Source: an uncultured Campylobacter sp. (GTDB lineage: Bacteria; Campylobacterota; Campylobacteria; Campylobacterales; Campylobacteraceae). From it: a stretch of DNA of 60,050 nucleotides. The position numbers and the translations under genes are program-made. Of this stretch, positions 26,272 to 36,234 are shown in pieces. Below the pieces are notes generated by a model. That model did not search any database, had not been told where the DNA came from, and was given only the letters and a program-made list of their open reading frames with translations. Location of the stretch: contig NZ_CALIAV010000019.1 of assembly GCF_938045625.1 (NCBI RefSeq), forward strand, positions 1-60,050. The letters run 5' to 3'. Each line of letters begins with the position of its first letter. The stretch's first letter is position 1.

Positions 26272-27243
26272 ATGCAATTTTTCTCAAAGGCACATGTTTA
26301 TGATTTTATGAGCAAGCGCTATATCGCGCTCGCCGTCTCTGCCGTGCTATTTTTCGGTTCGCTTTTTTTGATGGCGACGAAGGGCTTTAACTACGGCATC
26401 GACTTTTCGGGCGGTACGCTCATCCAGGTGAAATACGATAGCGCGGTCTCGCTGGATAAAATTCGCGCGGCTTTGGCAAAGGACGAAGCCTATAAAAACG
26501 CGAGCGTTACGGAATTTGGCTCAGCGGAAGAAGTTACGATTAGATTTTCAGGGGCAAGCTCAAATTTAGGTAGCGACGTCGGAGCTAGCGTTGCCGAGCT
26601 TTTAAAAGATACGGGCAAATTTGAGATCCGCCGTACGGACGTGGTCGGGCCTAAAGTCGGCGATGAGCTACGCGAAAAAGGCGTGATGGCGCTTGCGATC
26701 TCGCTTGTTGGTATTTTGATCTACATCGCGTTTAGATTCGAGTGGAGATTTGCGATGGCGGCGGTTGCTTCGGAGATTCACGACGTCGTGATCACGATGG
26801 GCGCGATCAGCTTTTTTGCTATCGACGTAAATTTGGACACTCTTGCGGCGATCCTTACGGTCGTGGGGTACTCGCTAAACGATACGATCATCGTCTTTGA
26901 CCGTATCCGAGAAAATATCAAAACCAGCAAGAGCACGCATCTTGATACGATAATAAACGAATCAGTCTCTGCGACGCTAACTAGAACGATACTCACCTCG
27001 GGCACCACGCTCATCACGGTCGTCGTGCTATTTTTGTTCGGCGGAGATATGATACACGGATTTTCTTTGGCGCTGATAGTGGGCATCGTCATCGGTACGC
27101 TTAGCTCGATATTCGTCGCTGCGCCTATGCTTTTGTGGTTTAAATTTAGCGTGGAGAAATACCGCGCTATGGAAGCGGAAAAGGCGCGCGTACAAAGAGA
27201 GAAAGACAAGCAACGCGCGATGTTTGAAAAAGGCACTATATAA
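26272..27243 (+). CDS. secF: Protein translocase subunit SecF
   Basis: A 323-aa partner of SecD with TM1, the FNYGIDFSGGTLIQVKY motif, a small periplasmic domain, and five C-terminal TM helices including ILTVVGYSLNDTIIVFDRIREN. It starts at the base after the secD stop. The C terminus has a charged helical extension (EKYRAMEAEKARVQREKDKQRA) that probably lies in the cytoplasm. Confidence 0.97.
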   Translation: MQFFSKAHVYDFMSKRYIALAVSAVLFFGSLFLMATKGFNYGIDFSGGTLIQVKYDSAVSLDKIRAALAKDEAYKNASVTEFGSAEEVTIRFSGASSNLGSDVGASVAELLKDTGKFEIRRTDVVGPKVGDELREKGVMALAISLVGILIYIAFRFEWRFAMAAVASEIHDVVITMGAISFFAIDVNLDTLAAILTVVGYSLNDTIIVFDRIRENIKTSKSTHLDTIINESVSATLTRTILTSGTTLITVVVLFLFGGDMIHGFSLALIVGIVIGTLSSIFVAAPMLLWFKFSVEKYRAMEAEKARVQREKDKQRAMFEKGTI

Positions 27244-27252
27244 GGAGAAGCG

Positions 27253-27591
27253 ATGAACTGGGGCAAGGTTGTTTATATATTTTTCGCGCTTATGAGCCTG
27301 ACGACGACGGCGGGGTTTTTATACGATAAAAACGAGATTGCGCTATTTGTAGCGGCGAGCGTAAACGTGATCTCGACGCTGCTAAAAATCGGCGTCAAAA
27401 ACGTCTTTGCCGCAGAGCTTTTTGCTAGCTCGCTGGTGGCTGATTTGCATCTTATTCCGGCTTTTGTGCTACTTCAGGTGAACGGCAACGCGCATATGGC
27501 GTATTCGCTAGCGATCGGCGCCGCGATAGCAAACGTCTTTTCTTTGGCGCTTGTTTTGGTCGAGTCCGGCAAGACGCAAGAAGAATTTTAG
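27253..27591 (+). CDS. DUF6394-type small membrane protein
   Basis: A 112-aa membrane protein with three to four hydrophobic helices: VVYIFFALMSLTTTAGFLY, NEIALFVAASVNVISTLLKIG, LFASSLVADLHLIPAFVLLQV and YSLAIGAAIANVFSLALVLVES. It resembles the DUF6394 proteins of Campylobacterota, where it also sits near secF/leuS. AAGGAGAAG precedes ATG. Its place between secF (9 bp) and leuS (8 bp) suggests cotranscription but not a proven role in export; function unknown. Confidence 0.8.
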   Translation: MNWGKVVYIFFALMSLTTTAGFLYDKNEIALFVAASVNVISTLLKIGVKNVFAAELFASSLVADLHLIPAFVLLQVNGNAHMAYSLAIGAAIANVFSLALVLVESGKTQEEF

Positions 27592-27599
27592 GAGTAAAA

Positions 27600-30071
27600 A
27601 TGAGTGAAATTTTAAAATACGAGCCGGCGAAAATAGAAAAAAAATGGCAAGAAATTTGGAGTAAAAACGGCGAATTTGAGCCTAAAGACGACTATAGTCT
27701 GCCTAAAAAATATATCTTAAGCATGTTTCCGTATCCTAGCGGACGCATCCATATGGGACACGTGAGAAACTACACCATCGGCGACGCCTTGGCTCGCTAC
27801 TACCGCAAGCGCGGCTACAACGTCCTTCATCCGATCGGCTTTGATAGCTTCGGCATGCCTGCGGAAAATGCGGCGATAAAGCACAAAATCCATCCTAAAA
27901 TTTGGACTTACGAAAATATAGACTACATGCGCGGCGAGCTTGAAACGCTAGGACTTAGCTTTTCTAAAAAGCGTGAGTTTGCGACGTCTGACCCACTTTA
28001 TACTAAATTTGAGCAAGAATTTTTCATCAAAATGTACGAAAAAGGGCTGGTTTACCGCAAAAGCGCAGTCGTAAACTGGTGCGAATACGACCAAACCGTA
28101 CTTGCTAACGAGCAAGTCGAGGACGGATGCTGCTGGAGATGCGGAAATGCCGTCATCCAGCGCGAGTTGCCGGGCTACTATCTAAAGATCACCGATTACG
28201 CGCAGGAGCTGCTAGACGATCTAAAGCGCCTTGAGGGCAAATGGCCGTCTCAAGTACTCACGATGCAGGAAAACTGGATCGGCAAGAGCTTTGGCTTGGA
28301 GTTTAAATTTGAGCTTGACGAGGAGTCGAAGCGGATTTTAGAAGGCGGCGACCAGATAGATGGCTTTGAGGTATTTACTACGCGCCCGGATACGATTTAC
28401 GGCGTTAGCTATGCAGCTTTGGCGCCTGAGCATAAGATAGTAAAAAGACTACTTGACAGCGGTAAACTAGAGGCGAATAAAGCTGAGAGAATTAGAAAAA
28501 TTTTAAATCAAAGTCCGAGAGAACGCCAAGCTAGCGAAAAAGACGGTCTATTTTTAGGCATCAACGTCCTGCATCCGCTAACTGGAGAAAAAGTGCCGGT
28601 TTGGGTGGCAAATTTCGTTTTAGCGGACTACGGTAGCGGCGCGGTTATGGCGGTGCCGGCTCACGATGAGCGCGACTATGAGTTTGCGAGTAAATTTGAC
28701 CTGCCTATAAAATGGGTAGTTAAACCTGCGCAGGGTGAATTTGAGGGCGGCAAGGCGCTAACGGAATACGGAATATCTATAAATTCGCCACTCATAAACG
28801 GTCTTGGCAGCGAAGAGGCCAAACTAAAAATCATAGAAAAATTTGAAGCGGACAAGATCGGCAAACGCGTCGTAAATTTTAAGATCCGCGACTGGGGTAT
28901 CTCTAGGCAGCGCTACTGGGGCGCTCCGATACCGATGGTGCACTGCAAGTGCTGTGGCGTCGTGCCTGAAAAGATCGAAAATCTGCCGGTGACGCTACCT
29001 GACGACGTGCAGATAACAGGCGAAGGAAATCCGCTCGATAAACACGAGAGCTGGAAACACGTCAAATGCCCAAAATGCGGCGGTGAGGCTGTGCGCGAAA
29101 CCGATACGATGGATACGTTTTTCGAGAGTAGCTGGTATTTTGCTAGATATGCGAGCGATGAAAAAACGTGGCAAGAACGCGCATTTGATGCTAAAAGCGT
29201 GAATTATTGGATGAATGTGGATCAGTACATCGGCGGTATCGAGCATGCGATCTTACACCTGCTTTACGCGAGATTTTTCCAAAAGGCTTTGCGAGATCTA
29301 GGCTACCTCAGAGACGACGAGCCGTTTGAGCGCCTGCTTACTCAGGGCATGGTACTAAAAGACGGCAAAAAAATGAGTAAAAGTAAAGGCAACGTGGTCG
29401 ATCCAGATGACATCATACATAAATACGGCGCCGATACGGCTAGGCTTTTTATCCTATTTGCCGCGCCTCCGCAAAAAGAGCTTGAGTGGAACGACAGTGC
29501 GGTCGAGGGCGCGTTTAGATTTATAAACCGCCTATACGAACGAAGCTCGGGCGTAAAAAGATGCATGCAAATCCCGCAGATAACGCACGCAAATTTGAGC
29601 AAAGAAGAAAAATACGCGCGTATGAAGGTTTATGAAGCGCTTAAAAAATCAAACGACGTTTACGAGGAAAATTTTACGTTTAACACCCTAATCGCCGCCT
29701 GCATGGAGGCTCTAAATGCCGTAAACGCACAGGACAATCAGGACGTAACGACGGAAGCGTTTTTTATCATCTTAAATTTGCTAGAACCTATCGTGCCGCA
29801 CGTCGCAAACGAGCTTAGTGAGAAGTTATTTAGCAGGGCAAATTTTGCTCCGATAACTATTTTGGACGAGGTTTTTGAAAAAGATAGCTTAAATTTGGCT
29901 ATCACAGTTAACGGCAAGAGACGCGGCGAATTTGAAGCGCCGAGTAGCGCAGGCGATGACGAGGTTTTAGCTCTAGCTAGACAAAGTGCGGCTAAATGGC
30001 TAGAAGGAAAAGAAATAATCAAACAAATTTACGTGAACGGCAAACTCGTAAATTTCGTAATAAAAGGCTAA
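27600..30071 (+). CDS. leuS: Leucyl-tRNA synthetase
   Basis: An 823-aa class I synthetase. The HIGH motif is HMGH at 51-54 in PYPSGRIHMGHVRNYTIGD, and KMSKS occurs in DGKKMSKSKGNVVDPDD. The CP1 editing domain shows the FTTRPDTIYGVSYAALAPEH stretch with conserved Thr and Asp, so proofreading is probably intact. Zinc-type CRCG/CCGV and CPKCGG pairs are visible in the inserted domains. GGAGTAAAA precedes ATG. Confidence 0.98.
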   Translation: MSEILKYEPAKIEKKWQEIWSKNGEFEPKDDYSLPKKYILSMFPYPSGRIHMGHVRNYTIGDALARYYRKRGYNVLHPIGFDSFGMPAENAAIKHKIHPKIWTYENIDYMRGELETLGLSFSKKREFATSDPLYTKFEQEFFIKMYEKGLVYRKSAVVNWCEYDQTVLANEQVEDGCCWRCGNAVIQRELPGYYLKITDYAQELLDDLKRLEGKWPSQVLTMQENWIGKSFGLEFKFELDEESKRILEGGDQIDGFEVFTTRPDTIYGVSYAALAPEHKIVKRLLDSGKLEANKAERIRKILNQSPRERQASEKDGLFLGINVLHPLTGEKVPVWVANFVLADYGSGAVMAVPAHDERDYEFASKFDLPIKWVVKPAQGEFEGGKALTEYGISINSPLINGLGSEEAKLKIIEKFEADKIGKRVVNFKIRDWGISRQRYWGAPIPMVHCKCCGVVPEKIENLPVTLPDDVQITGEGNPLDKHESWKHVKCPKCGGEAVRETDTMDTFFESSWYFARYASDEKTWQERAFDAKSVNYWMNVDQYIGGIEHAILHLLYARFFQKALRDLGYLRDDEPFERLLTQGMVLKDGKKMSKSKGNVVDPDDIIHKYGADTARLFILFAAPPQKELEWNDSAVEGAFRFINRLYERSSGVKRCMQIPQITHANLSKEEKYARMKVYEALKKSNDVYEENFTFNTLIAACMEALNAVNAQDNQDVTTEAFFIILNLLEPIVPHVANELSEKLFSRANFAPITILDEVFEKDSLNLAITVNGKRRGEFEAPSSAGDDEVLALARQSAAKWLEGKEIIKQIYVNGKLVNFVIKG

Positions 30072-30074
30072 ATC

Positions 30075-30608
30075 GTGAAGATAAAAATTTTACTACTTTT
30101 GGCGACTTTCATCTTGGTTGGATGCGGCTATAGGCCCGTCTCAAAGATCACGAACGACATAATGGGCGACCGTGTATACGTAAATGTGCTAATAAGCAAA
30201 GAAGAGCCTAAAAACAGCGTTTGGATCAAAGATAGCGTATTAGAGGGTATCGTAACAAGGCTGGGCAAACGCATAAGCTACGATAAAAACGAGCCAACCA
30301 CCATAACCGTCTCGATCAAATCGCTTAACTATCAAGCGCTATTATATGATGAAAACGGCTATGTGACGTCGTATAAAGCGATACTAACGCTAAATTTCGA
30401 CACTAAGTTAAAAGGTGGCAAAACGCTATCGGTGACGACTTCGGGCGAGCACGACTTTACCGTTTCGCAAAAGGTAAGGGATACTAGATTTGCAGACGGC
30501 GTTATCAGCGAGAGCGAAAAGTATAACGCTATAAAAGAGGCTTCGCAGGAGGCTTTTGACGAATATATCGCCGTGCTTGCGGTAAAAGGGCTAAAAAATG
30601 GCGACTAG
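30075..30608 (+). CDS. lptE: LPS assembly lipoprotein LptE-like
   Basis: A 177-aa outer-membrane lipoprotein; start is GTG three bases after the leuS stop. The signal ends in FILVGC (lipid Cys16) followed by GYRPVSK, the GYRP being typical of LptE. The alpha/beta body with VWIKDSVLEGIVTRLG and TTSGEHDF matches the LptE fold. LptE plugs the LptD channel that inserts LPS/LOS in the outer membrane. In C. jejuni the equivalent gene follows leuS as well. The last 11 bp overlap the diguanylate cyclase gene. Confidence 0.85.
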   Translation: MKIKILLLLATFILVGCGYRPVSKITNDIMGDRVYVNVLISKEEPKNSVWIKDSVLEGIVTRLGKRISYDKNEPTTITVSIKSLNYQALLYDENGYVTSYKAILTLNFDTKLKGGKTLSVTTSGEHDFTVSQKVRDTRFADGVISESEKYNAIKEASQEAFDEYIAVLAVKGLKNGD

Positions 30609-32133
30609 CGTCAGCCAAGTCATAAAAGAATCAATCCAGACCATGAAAGAGCGCGGGCTCATGCTAACTCCGGATAACTACGCCGAGGTTTTTTGCGAGA
30701 TAGCGAAAAAAAACGGCGTAATAGTGCCTGATTGCCAGAAGCTTGAAAAATACTCGGCTCGCCTAAACGACGAGCTTAAGGCGCAGCTAAAACAAAAAAA
30801 CGTAAGAAACTTGGACGAGCTTTTTGCTTTTATGGCGGCTAGGCTAAATTCGCCCGGCCTAGCCGAGTATCCAAAACTAATAAATGCACTCGTAGCTATG
30901 AATAAAAAGGTTTTTCAAGCCGTAGCTTCGCTACATAATAAAAATGCTAAAAATTTAGCCGAAGCAAGCTCGGAAGCCCTAAATAGAAGACTAGATGCGC
31001 AAGCCATAGATAGAATAAAAGACAAATGGTTCGATTTTTTAACCGATTACGACGATAGTTTTTTGAAAAGATTGGGCGTTTACGGCGTTAAAAATTTTAG
31101 CGACTTAAAAGATATCGTTGCTGAGCTTGAGGATGTTTTGACGAAAGAGCAGGCTTGCGAAAAACTAGTTCCGCTCGTATCGGATATGCTAAGGCCTTCT
31201 ATTACCGATAAAATCGACGGCGAGATAGAAAAAGTAAATAAAATTTTAAAAAGCGATCCAAAGCTTTTAGAAGAGTTCTCGGTTAGAAAAAATATAGAAA
31301 ATTTGACCAAAAAGCGTATCGAGCTTGATAGGGCCGAGGTTTCGACGAAAGTTGGAGCGCTAGATAAGGTTTTGGACGGTATAAACGATCAAATATCAAG
31401 CCTGATCAGCAGTTCTTCTAAAAGTTCAAGCCAGATGCAGTTTATCAAAAACGATCTAAATTCGATAAATTTAAACGAAGATAGCTTTGAGGGGATCAGG
31501 GATAAGTTAAAAAATATCGCCGATACCTTGGACGTCGAGGTTAAACAATTGGGCGAGCAGATGCTAAGCGATCAGCAAACTATACAAGAACTACAAGCTA
31601 AAGTTAGCAGGCTAGAAGTAGAGTTAGAAAGCGCGAAAGCCGAGAGTAAAGAGGATTTTTTAACTAAAACAGCGACTAAAAAAGCGTTAATGGAAGAGCT
31701 TGGGCGTTTAGAGATTGATTTTTTACAACAAAATGCCGACTATGCCGTGTGTTTTTTTGACATAGATCATTTTAAAAATATAAACGATATATACGGGCAC
31801 GACGCCGGCGACGTAATAATAGCAAGCGTAGGAAAAACTCTTAGGGGTAACTCTAGGGAAGTCGATTTCGTAGCTAGATACGGCGGCGAGGAGTTTGTGG
31901 TTTTGTTGCCGGGGTTTGATATAGCACAGAGTATAGAGTTTGCGGACAAGGTGCGCGGTGTGCTAAAAAACTCCAAATTTTTATACAAAGACGAGCGCAT
32001 TAGCGTTACGGTGAGTTGCGGCGTTGCGATACGCAGCCAAAATCAAAGCCAAGCAGCCGTACTAGAAGCTTCGGATAAAATGCTATACCAGGCTAAGCAA
32101 AACGGCAGAGATCAGGTGATGCCTAAAATTTAA
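30598..32133 (+). CDS. Diguanylate cyclase (GGDEF) with helical N-terminal region
   Basis: A 511-aa cytoplasmic protein. The C-terminal GGDEF domain (about 352-511) has an intact active site GGEEF at 429-433 in ARYGGEEFVVLLPG, the metal-binding FFDIDHFKNINDIYGHDAGD, and an inhibitory I-site R-E-V-D at 420-423, so c-di-GMP synthesis with product feedback is likely. The first 350 residues are mostly helical and soluble; residues 9-40 (KESIQTMKERGLMLTPDNYAEVF) resemble an N-terminal region seen in other cyclases, and 315-350 is coiled coil. No membrane or known sensor domain is seen. It overlaps lptE (11 bp) and shares a base with folC. Confidence 0.92.
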   Translation: MATSVSQVIKESIQTMKERGLMLTPDNYAEVFCEIAKKNGVIVPDCQKLEKYSARLNDELKAQLKQKNVRNLDELFAFMAARLNSPGLAEYPKLINALVAMNKKVFQAVASLHNKNAKNLAEASSEALNRRLDAQAIDRIKDKWFDFLTDYDDSFLKRLGVYGVKNFSDLKDIVAELEDVLTKEQACEKLVPLVSDMLRPSITDKIDGEIEKVNKILKSDPKLLEEFSVRKNIENLTKKRIELDRAEVSTKVGALDKVLDGINDQISSLISSSSKSSSQMQFIKNDLNSINLNEDSFEGIRDKLKNIADTLDVEVKQLGEQMLSDQQTIQELQAKVSRLEVELESAKAESKEDFLTKTATKKALMEELGRLEIDFLQQNADYAVCFFDIDHFKNINDIYGHDAGDVIIASVGKTLRGNSREVDFVARYGGEEFVVLLPGFDIAQSIEFADKVRGVLKNSKFLYKDERISVTVSCGVAIRSQNQSQAAVLEASDKMLYQAKQNGRDQVMPKI

Positions 32134-33287
32134 TGAAACTAGAATATTTTTTAGAAAACAAACCCCTTTTTTATAAGGAAATCAACCGCGCGCGTATGCC
32201 AAATGCCTTTAAATTCGTGCAGGGCGCGTTTAAAATACCAAAAATCATCCATCTAATCGGCACGAACGGCAAGGGCAGCACCGGGCGATTTTTAGCGCAG
32301 ATGCTCGCTCGCGGCCATAGCGTCGGACACTATACGAGCCCCCATATTTTCGAGTTTCGCGAGAGATTTTGGATGAACGGCGCCGTAGCTAGCGCAGACG
32401 CGCTCGAGACGGCTCACGAGAGGCTGATTAAAATTTTACCTCCCGAGGTCGCGCGCTCGCTTTCGTATTTTGAGTACGCGACGTTGCTTTGCGCTCCGCT
32501 TTTTGAGGGGTGCGACTTTTTCGTCTGCGAGGCTGGCGTAGGTGGCGAATTTGACGCTACGAACGTATTTGACAAGCGTCTTAGCCTCTTTACTCCGATC
32601 GGTTTTGACCACACGGCGCTACTTGGCGACACGTTAGAGCAGATCGCGACGACTAAATTTAACGCAATGGCGGACGCTGCTTTAATGAACGACGAGATGA
32701 GCGAGCTTTGCGTCGGTATCGCGCGAAAAATCGCTGCCAAAAAAGGAGCGACGCTCAAATTCGCTTCCCAAAATTTGACCAACGAGGATAAAAACGAGAT
32801 CAAAATTTATGCGCAAGAATTCGGCTTGCCCGAGTTTTTGCGCTCAAATTTGACTCTCAGCTCTTCGGCGTTTAAGGAGCTTAGATTTAGCTTAAATTTA
32901 TCAAATTTGGGTGCGCTAGATCTTGGCGGACGCTGCGAAAAGATCGCGCCAAACGTAACGATCGACGTCGGGCACAACGAGATGGCGGCGCAAGCTCTAG
33001 CTAAAAAATTTGCGGGCAAAAAGCTAAATTTGATCTTTAACGCCTTTGCCGACAAGGACATAAAAGCCGTCCTAAAGGCCATCAAACCGATCGTCAAAAA
33101 AACCTACATCATCGAGTACGAGACGCCAGGCCGCGAGCTAGCGACAGCGCAGGTAAAAGAGGCTTTGCAGGAGCTTGATATGGAGTTTGCTGACTTTACG
33201 GACGTGCGCGCGGACGAGGAGTATCTGGCGTTCGGGTCGTTTTACCTCGTGGAAGCCTTCCTGAAAAGGTACCGCGGTGCAAAGTGA
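32133..33287 (+). CDS. folC: Bifunctional folylpolyglutamate / dihydrofolate synthase FolC
   Basis: A 384-aa ligase adding glutamate to folates. The P-loop GTNGKGSTG lies near residues 44-52, followed by the YTSPHIFEFRERFWMNG loop and the catalytic CEAGVGGEFDATNVFD segment. The C-terminal domain has IDVGHNEMAAQALAKKF, a variant of the DGAHN motif. It is somewhat short compared with E. coli (422 aa). The start overlaps the cyclase stop (TAATG), and the end overlaps mfd by 11 bp. Confidence 0.93.
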   Translation: MKLEYFLENKPLFYKEINRARMPNAFKFVQGAFKIPKIIHLIGTNGKGSTGRFLAQMLARGHSVGHYTSPHIFEFRERFWMNGAVASADALETAHERLIKILPPEVARSLSYFEYATLLCAPLFEGCDFFVCEAGVGGEFDATNVFDKRLSLFTPIGFDHTALLGDTLEQIATTKFNAMADAALMNDEMSELCVGIARKIAAKKGATLKFASQNLTNEDKNEIKIYAQEFGLPEFLRSNLTLSSSAFKELRFSLNLSNLGALDLGGRCEKIAPNVTIDVGHNEMAAQALAKKFAGKKLNLIFNAFADKDIKAVLKAIKPIVKKTYIIEYETPGRELATAQVKEALQELDMEFADFTDVRADEEYLAFGSFYLVEAFLKRYRGAK

Positions 33288-36234
33288 GGTTTTTGAGTAT
33301 TTTTTAAACGGAGGCGATGCGCAGCTGCTCGTCTGCGAGGATGACAAGGAGGCCATCGCGGCTCTTAGCGCGTCGGAATTTGCCGGGTTTAAGGCCTTTA
33401 GATTGCCTGATTTTAGGGCGCGCGAGGGCGATGATCTGCGTAGCTTTAGCGCAGAGCTTTTCGAGCTATCCTCCGAGCTAGCTAAATTTTACGAATTTAA
33501 GGGCAAAAAGGTCCTCATTAGCCCTGTTTGCACAGTGCTAAACAAACTTCCAGGCAAAAAGCATCTACAAAAGCTCACTCTAAATTTCGGCGACAAAATC
33601 GACCCTAGAGAGCTAGCCGAAAAGCTGCTACGCTTTGGCTACGAGGCGGTGGGTATCGTGGAGAGTGAGGGAGAGTTTTGCGTTCGCGGCGAGATCATCG
33701 ATATTTTTTGCGTCGGCGCGCAGGAGCCAAACCGCATTTTGCTATTTGACGACGAGATAGAGAGCATCAGGCACTACAGCACGCAAACGCAAATTTCAAA
33801 CAAAACTGAGCTAAAAAGCGTTGAAATTTCGCCTTTTATCGCGGCTCTGGGCGAGGCTGAGTTTGAAAAAACGTCCGAAAAAATAAAAGATATGCAAACG
33901 GACGCACTAATCAGCGATCTAAAGACGCTCGGATTTTGGGCGATAGATGGATTTATCGACTATACGCGCGAATTTAAAACGGTTTTAACGAAAAAATTTG
34001 ACGGCTTTGAGCGCGATCTGGGCGAGGTGGCAAATTTGCCCGTATTGCCTGCGGCTAAAGTTTATAAAGACTTAAGCGTAACACCAAACGCCGATTTTTT
34101 TGAGCTAAATAAAAATAAAAAAATCAAAGTCTTAGCGCGTAACGAGGGGCTTTTTAACGCATTAAATTTGAGCGAATACAAAAACGTAGAGTTTGTGCAA
34201 ACCGAAGCAGCGTTAAATTTGGTTTCACCAAGCGAGATCATCGTCTCACTAAATAAATTTGAAAAGAAAAAGCGCGCCAAAAAACCGAGTCTAGTCATCG
34301 ACGAGCTAAAGGCGGGCGACTACGTCGTGCATGAGGAGTACGGCATCGGCAAATTTACGGGGCTTGAAAAGCTAACCGTGCTCGGCAGGACACGCGAGTT
34401 TGTCGTGATCGTTTATCAAAACGAGGACAAGTTGCTTTTGCCAGTCGAGCACTTAAATTTGATCGACAGATACGTCGCGGGTAGCGGCAGTATCGCGGTT
34501 TTAGACCGTCTAGGCAAGGCAAATTTCGCCAAGATAAAAGAAAAAGTTAGAGCCAAGCTTTTTGTAATCGCGTCAAAGATTATTTCACTAGCCGCCCAGC
34601 GCGAACTAATCCGCGGCGAAATCATCGAAAAGGACGATGCGGAGTATCTAAATTTCTTGCAAAACGCGGGCTTTGCCTACACGAGAGATCAGGAGCGCGC
34701 CTCAAGCGACATCTCAAACGACCTAAAAAGCGGCAAGGTGATGGATAGGTTGCTTAGCGGCGACGTGGGATTTGGTAAAACGGAAGTTGCTATGAACGCG
34801 ATATTTAAATGCGTGAAGTCGGGCTTTCAGGCGCTATTTTTTGTACCGACGACGCTTCTTAGCTCGCAACATTTTAAAAGCCTAAAAGAGCGGCTGGGTA
34901 AATTCGACGTTAGCGTCTTTAAACTCGATCGCTTCACAAGCACAAAGGAAAAATCGGCCGCGGTTAAGGCGCTGGAGGCAGGACAGCCTTGCGTTTGCGT
35001 GGGTACGCACTCGCTTTTGTCGGTTAAGCCCTCAAATTTAGGCCTCATCATCATCGACGAGGAGCATAAATTCGGCGTCAAGCAAAAGGAAAAACTAAAA
35101 GAGATTTCAAGTGCCTCGCACGTGCTATCTATGAGTGCGACCCCGATACCACGCAGCCTAAATATGGCGCTTTCAAGCGTCAAGGGCTACTCAGTGCTAC
35201 AAACTCCGCCAAGCTCGCGCCTAGACGTGCGAACCAGCGTGCGCGAGTGGGACGAAAAGGCGGTAAAAGAAGCCATCATGCGCGAACTGCGCCGCGGCGG
35301 GCAAATTTTTTATATCCACAACCACATCGCCACGATGCCTCAGGCAAAAAAGCAAATTTTAGACATCATGCCAAATTTACGCATCCTCACGCTGCACTCC
35401 AAGATCGACGCCAAAACGACCGAAGAGGAGATGATGAAGTTTGAAAACGGCGAATACGACGTGCTGCTAAGCACCAGCATCGTAGAAAGCGGTATACATC
35501 TGCCAAACGTAAACACCATCATCATCGAAAGCGCGAATAAATTCGGTATCGCAGACCTGCATCAGCTACGCGGACGCGTCGGCAGGAGCGACAAGCAGGC
35601 GTATTGTTACTTCCTCGTCGAAGACAAAAACGCCCTAAGCACAGACGCCCTAAAGCGCCTGGTCGCGCTTGAGAGCAACTCGTTTTTAGGCTCTGGCAGC
35701 GTGCTAGCCTACCACGATCTAGAAATCAGAGGCGGCGGCAACCTCGTCGGCGAAGCCCAAAGCGGCCATATCGAGGCGATCGGCTACTCGCTCTACATCA
35801 AAATGCTCGAAGAAGAGATAAATAAACTGCTAAACAAAGAGAGCTTTGAGAGTGCGAAAATCGATCTGAAGCTTAGCATAAACGCGTTTTTAAACTCGGA
35901 GTTTATCGGCGAGGATAGATTGCGCCTGGAGCTTTATAGACGGCTTAGCAAGTGCAAAGAGGTTGCCGAGGTTTACGAAATAGAGGGCGAGATCGAGGAT
36001 AGATTCGGCAAGCCAGACATCTACACCAAGCAGTTTTTAAGCCTCATTATAATTAAAATTCTAGCGATAAAAGCTGGCTTTAAAGCCATCTCAAACGCCG
36101 AGCAAAATATAATGCTAACCGCGCAAAACGGCGAACAAACGAGACTAAGATCAAAGAGCAAAGACGATGATGACGTGATAGAGGAGATATTGATCTATCT
36201 TAGAAAACTAAACAAAGGACGGGCGGAAAAATGA
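33277..36234 (+). CDS. mfd: Transcription-repair coupling factor Mfd
   Basis: A 985-aa SF2 translocase that removes stalled RNA polymerase at lesions and recruits UvrA. The UvrB-like N-terminal part is followed by the RNA polymerase-interacting domain (AGDYVVHEEYGIGKFTGLEKLTV) and the RecG-like motor: Walker A GDVGFGKTEVAMNA, DEEH box in IIIDEEHKFGVKQKEKLK, SMSATPIPRSLNMAL, and LRGRVGRS. It is shorter than E. coli Mfd (1148 aa), as in other Campylobacterota. The start codon is GTG, inside the folC 3' end. Confidence 0.96.
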   Translation: MQSEVFEYFLNGGDAQLLVCEDDKEAIAALSASEFAGFKAFRLPDFRAREGDDLRSFSAELFELSSELAKFYEFKGKKVLISPVCTVLNKLPGKKHLQKLTLNFGDKIDPRELAEKLLRFGYEAVGIVESEGEFCVRGEIIDIFCVGAQEPNRILLFDDEIESIRHYSTQTQISNKTELKSVEISPFIAALGEAEFEKTSEKIKDMQTDALISDLKTLGFWAIDGFIDYTREFKTVLTKKFDGFERDLGEVANLPVLPAAKVYKDLSVTPNADFFELNKNKKIKVLARNEGLFNALNLSEYKNVEFVQTEAALNLVSPSEIIVSLNKFEKKKRAKKPSLVIDELKAGDYVVHEEYGIGKFTGLEKLTVLGRTREFVVIVYQNEDKLLLPVEHLNLIDRYVAGSGSIAVLDRLGKANFAKIKEKVRAKLFVIASKIISLAAQRELIRGEIIEKDDAEYLNFLQNAGFAYTRDQERASSDISNDLKSGKVMDRLLSGDVGFGKTEVAMNAIFKCVKSGFQALFFVPTTLLSSQHFKSLKERLGKFDVSVFKLDRFTSTKEKSAAVKALEAGQPCVCVGTHSLLSVKPSNLGLIIIDEEHKFGVKQKEKLKEISSASHVLSMSATPIPRSLNMALSSVKGYSVLQTPPSSRLDVRTSVREWDEKAVKEAIMRELRRGGQIFYIHNHIATMPQAKKQILDIMPNLRILTLHSKIDAKTTEEEMMKFENGEYDVLLSTSIVESGIHLPNVNTIIIESANKFGIADLHQLRGRVGRSDKQAYCYFLVEDKNALSTDALKRLVALESNSFLGSGSVLAYHDLEIRGGGNLVGEAQSGHIEAIGYSLYIKMLEEEINKLLNKESFESAKIDLKLSINAFLNSEFIGEDRLRLELYRRLSKCKEVAEVYEIEGEIEDRFGKPDIYTKQFLSLIIIKILAIKAGFKAISNAEQNIMLTAQNGEQTRLRSKSKDDDDVIEEILIYLRKLNKGRAEK

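Noticed and set aside
26778..27266. 162-codon minus-strand ORF opposite secF
   Set aside because: Mirror of the conserved secF frame; no start signal and no domain.
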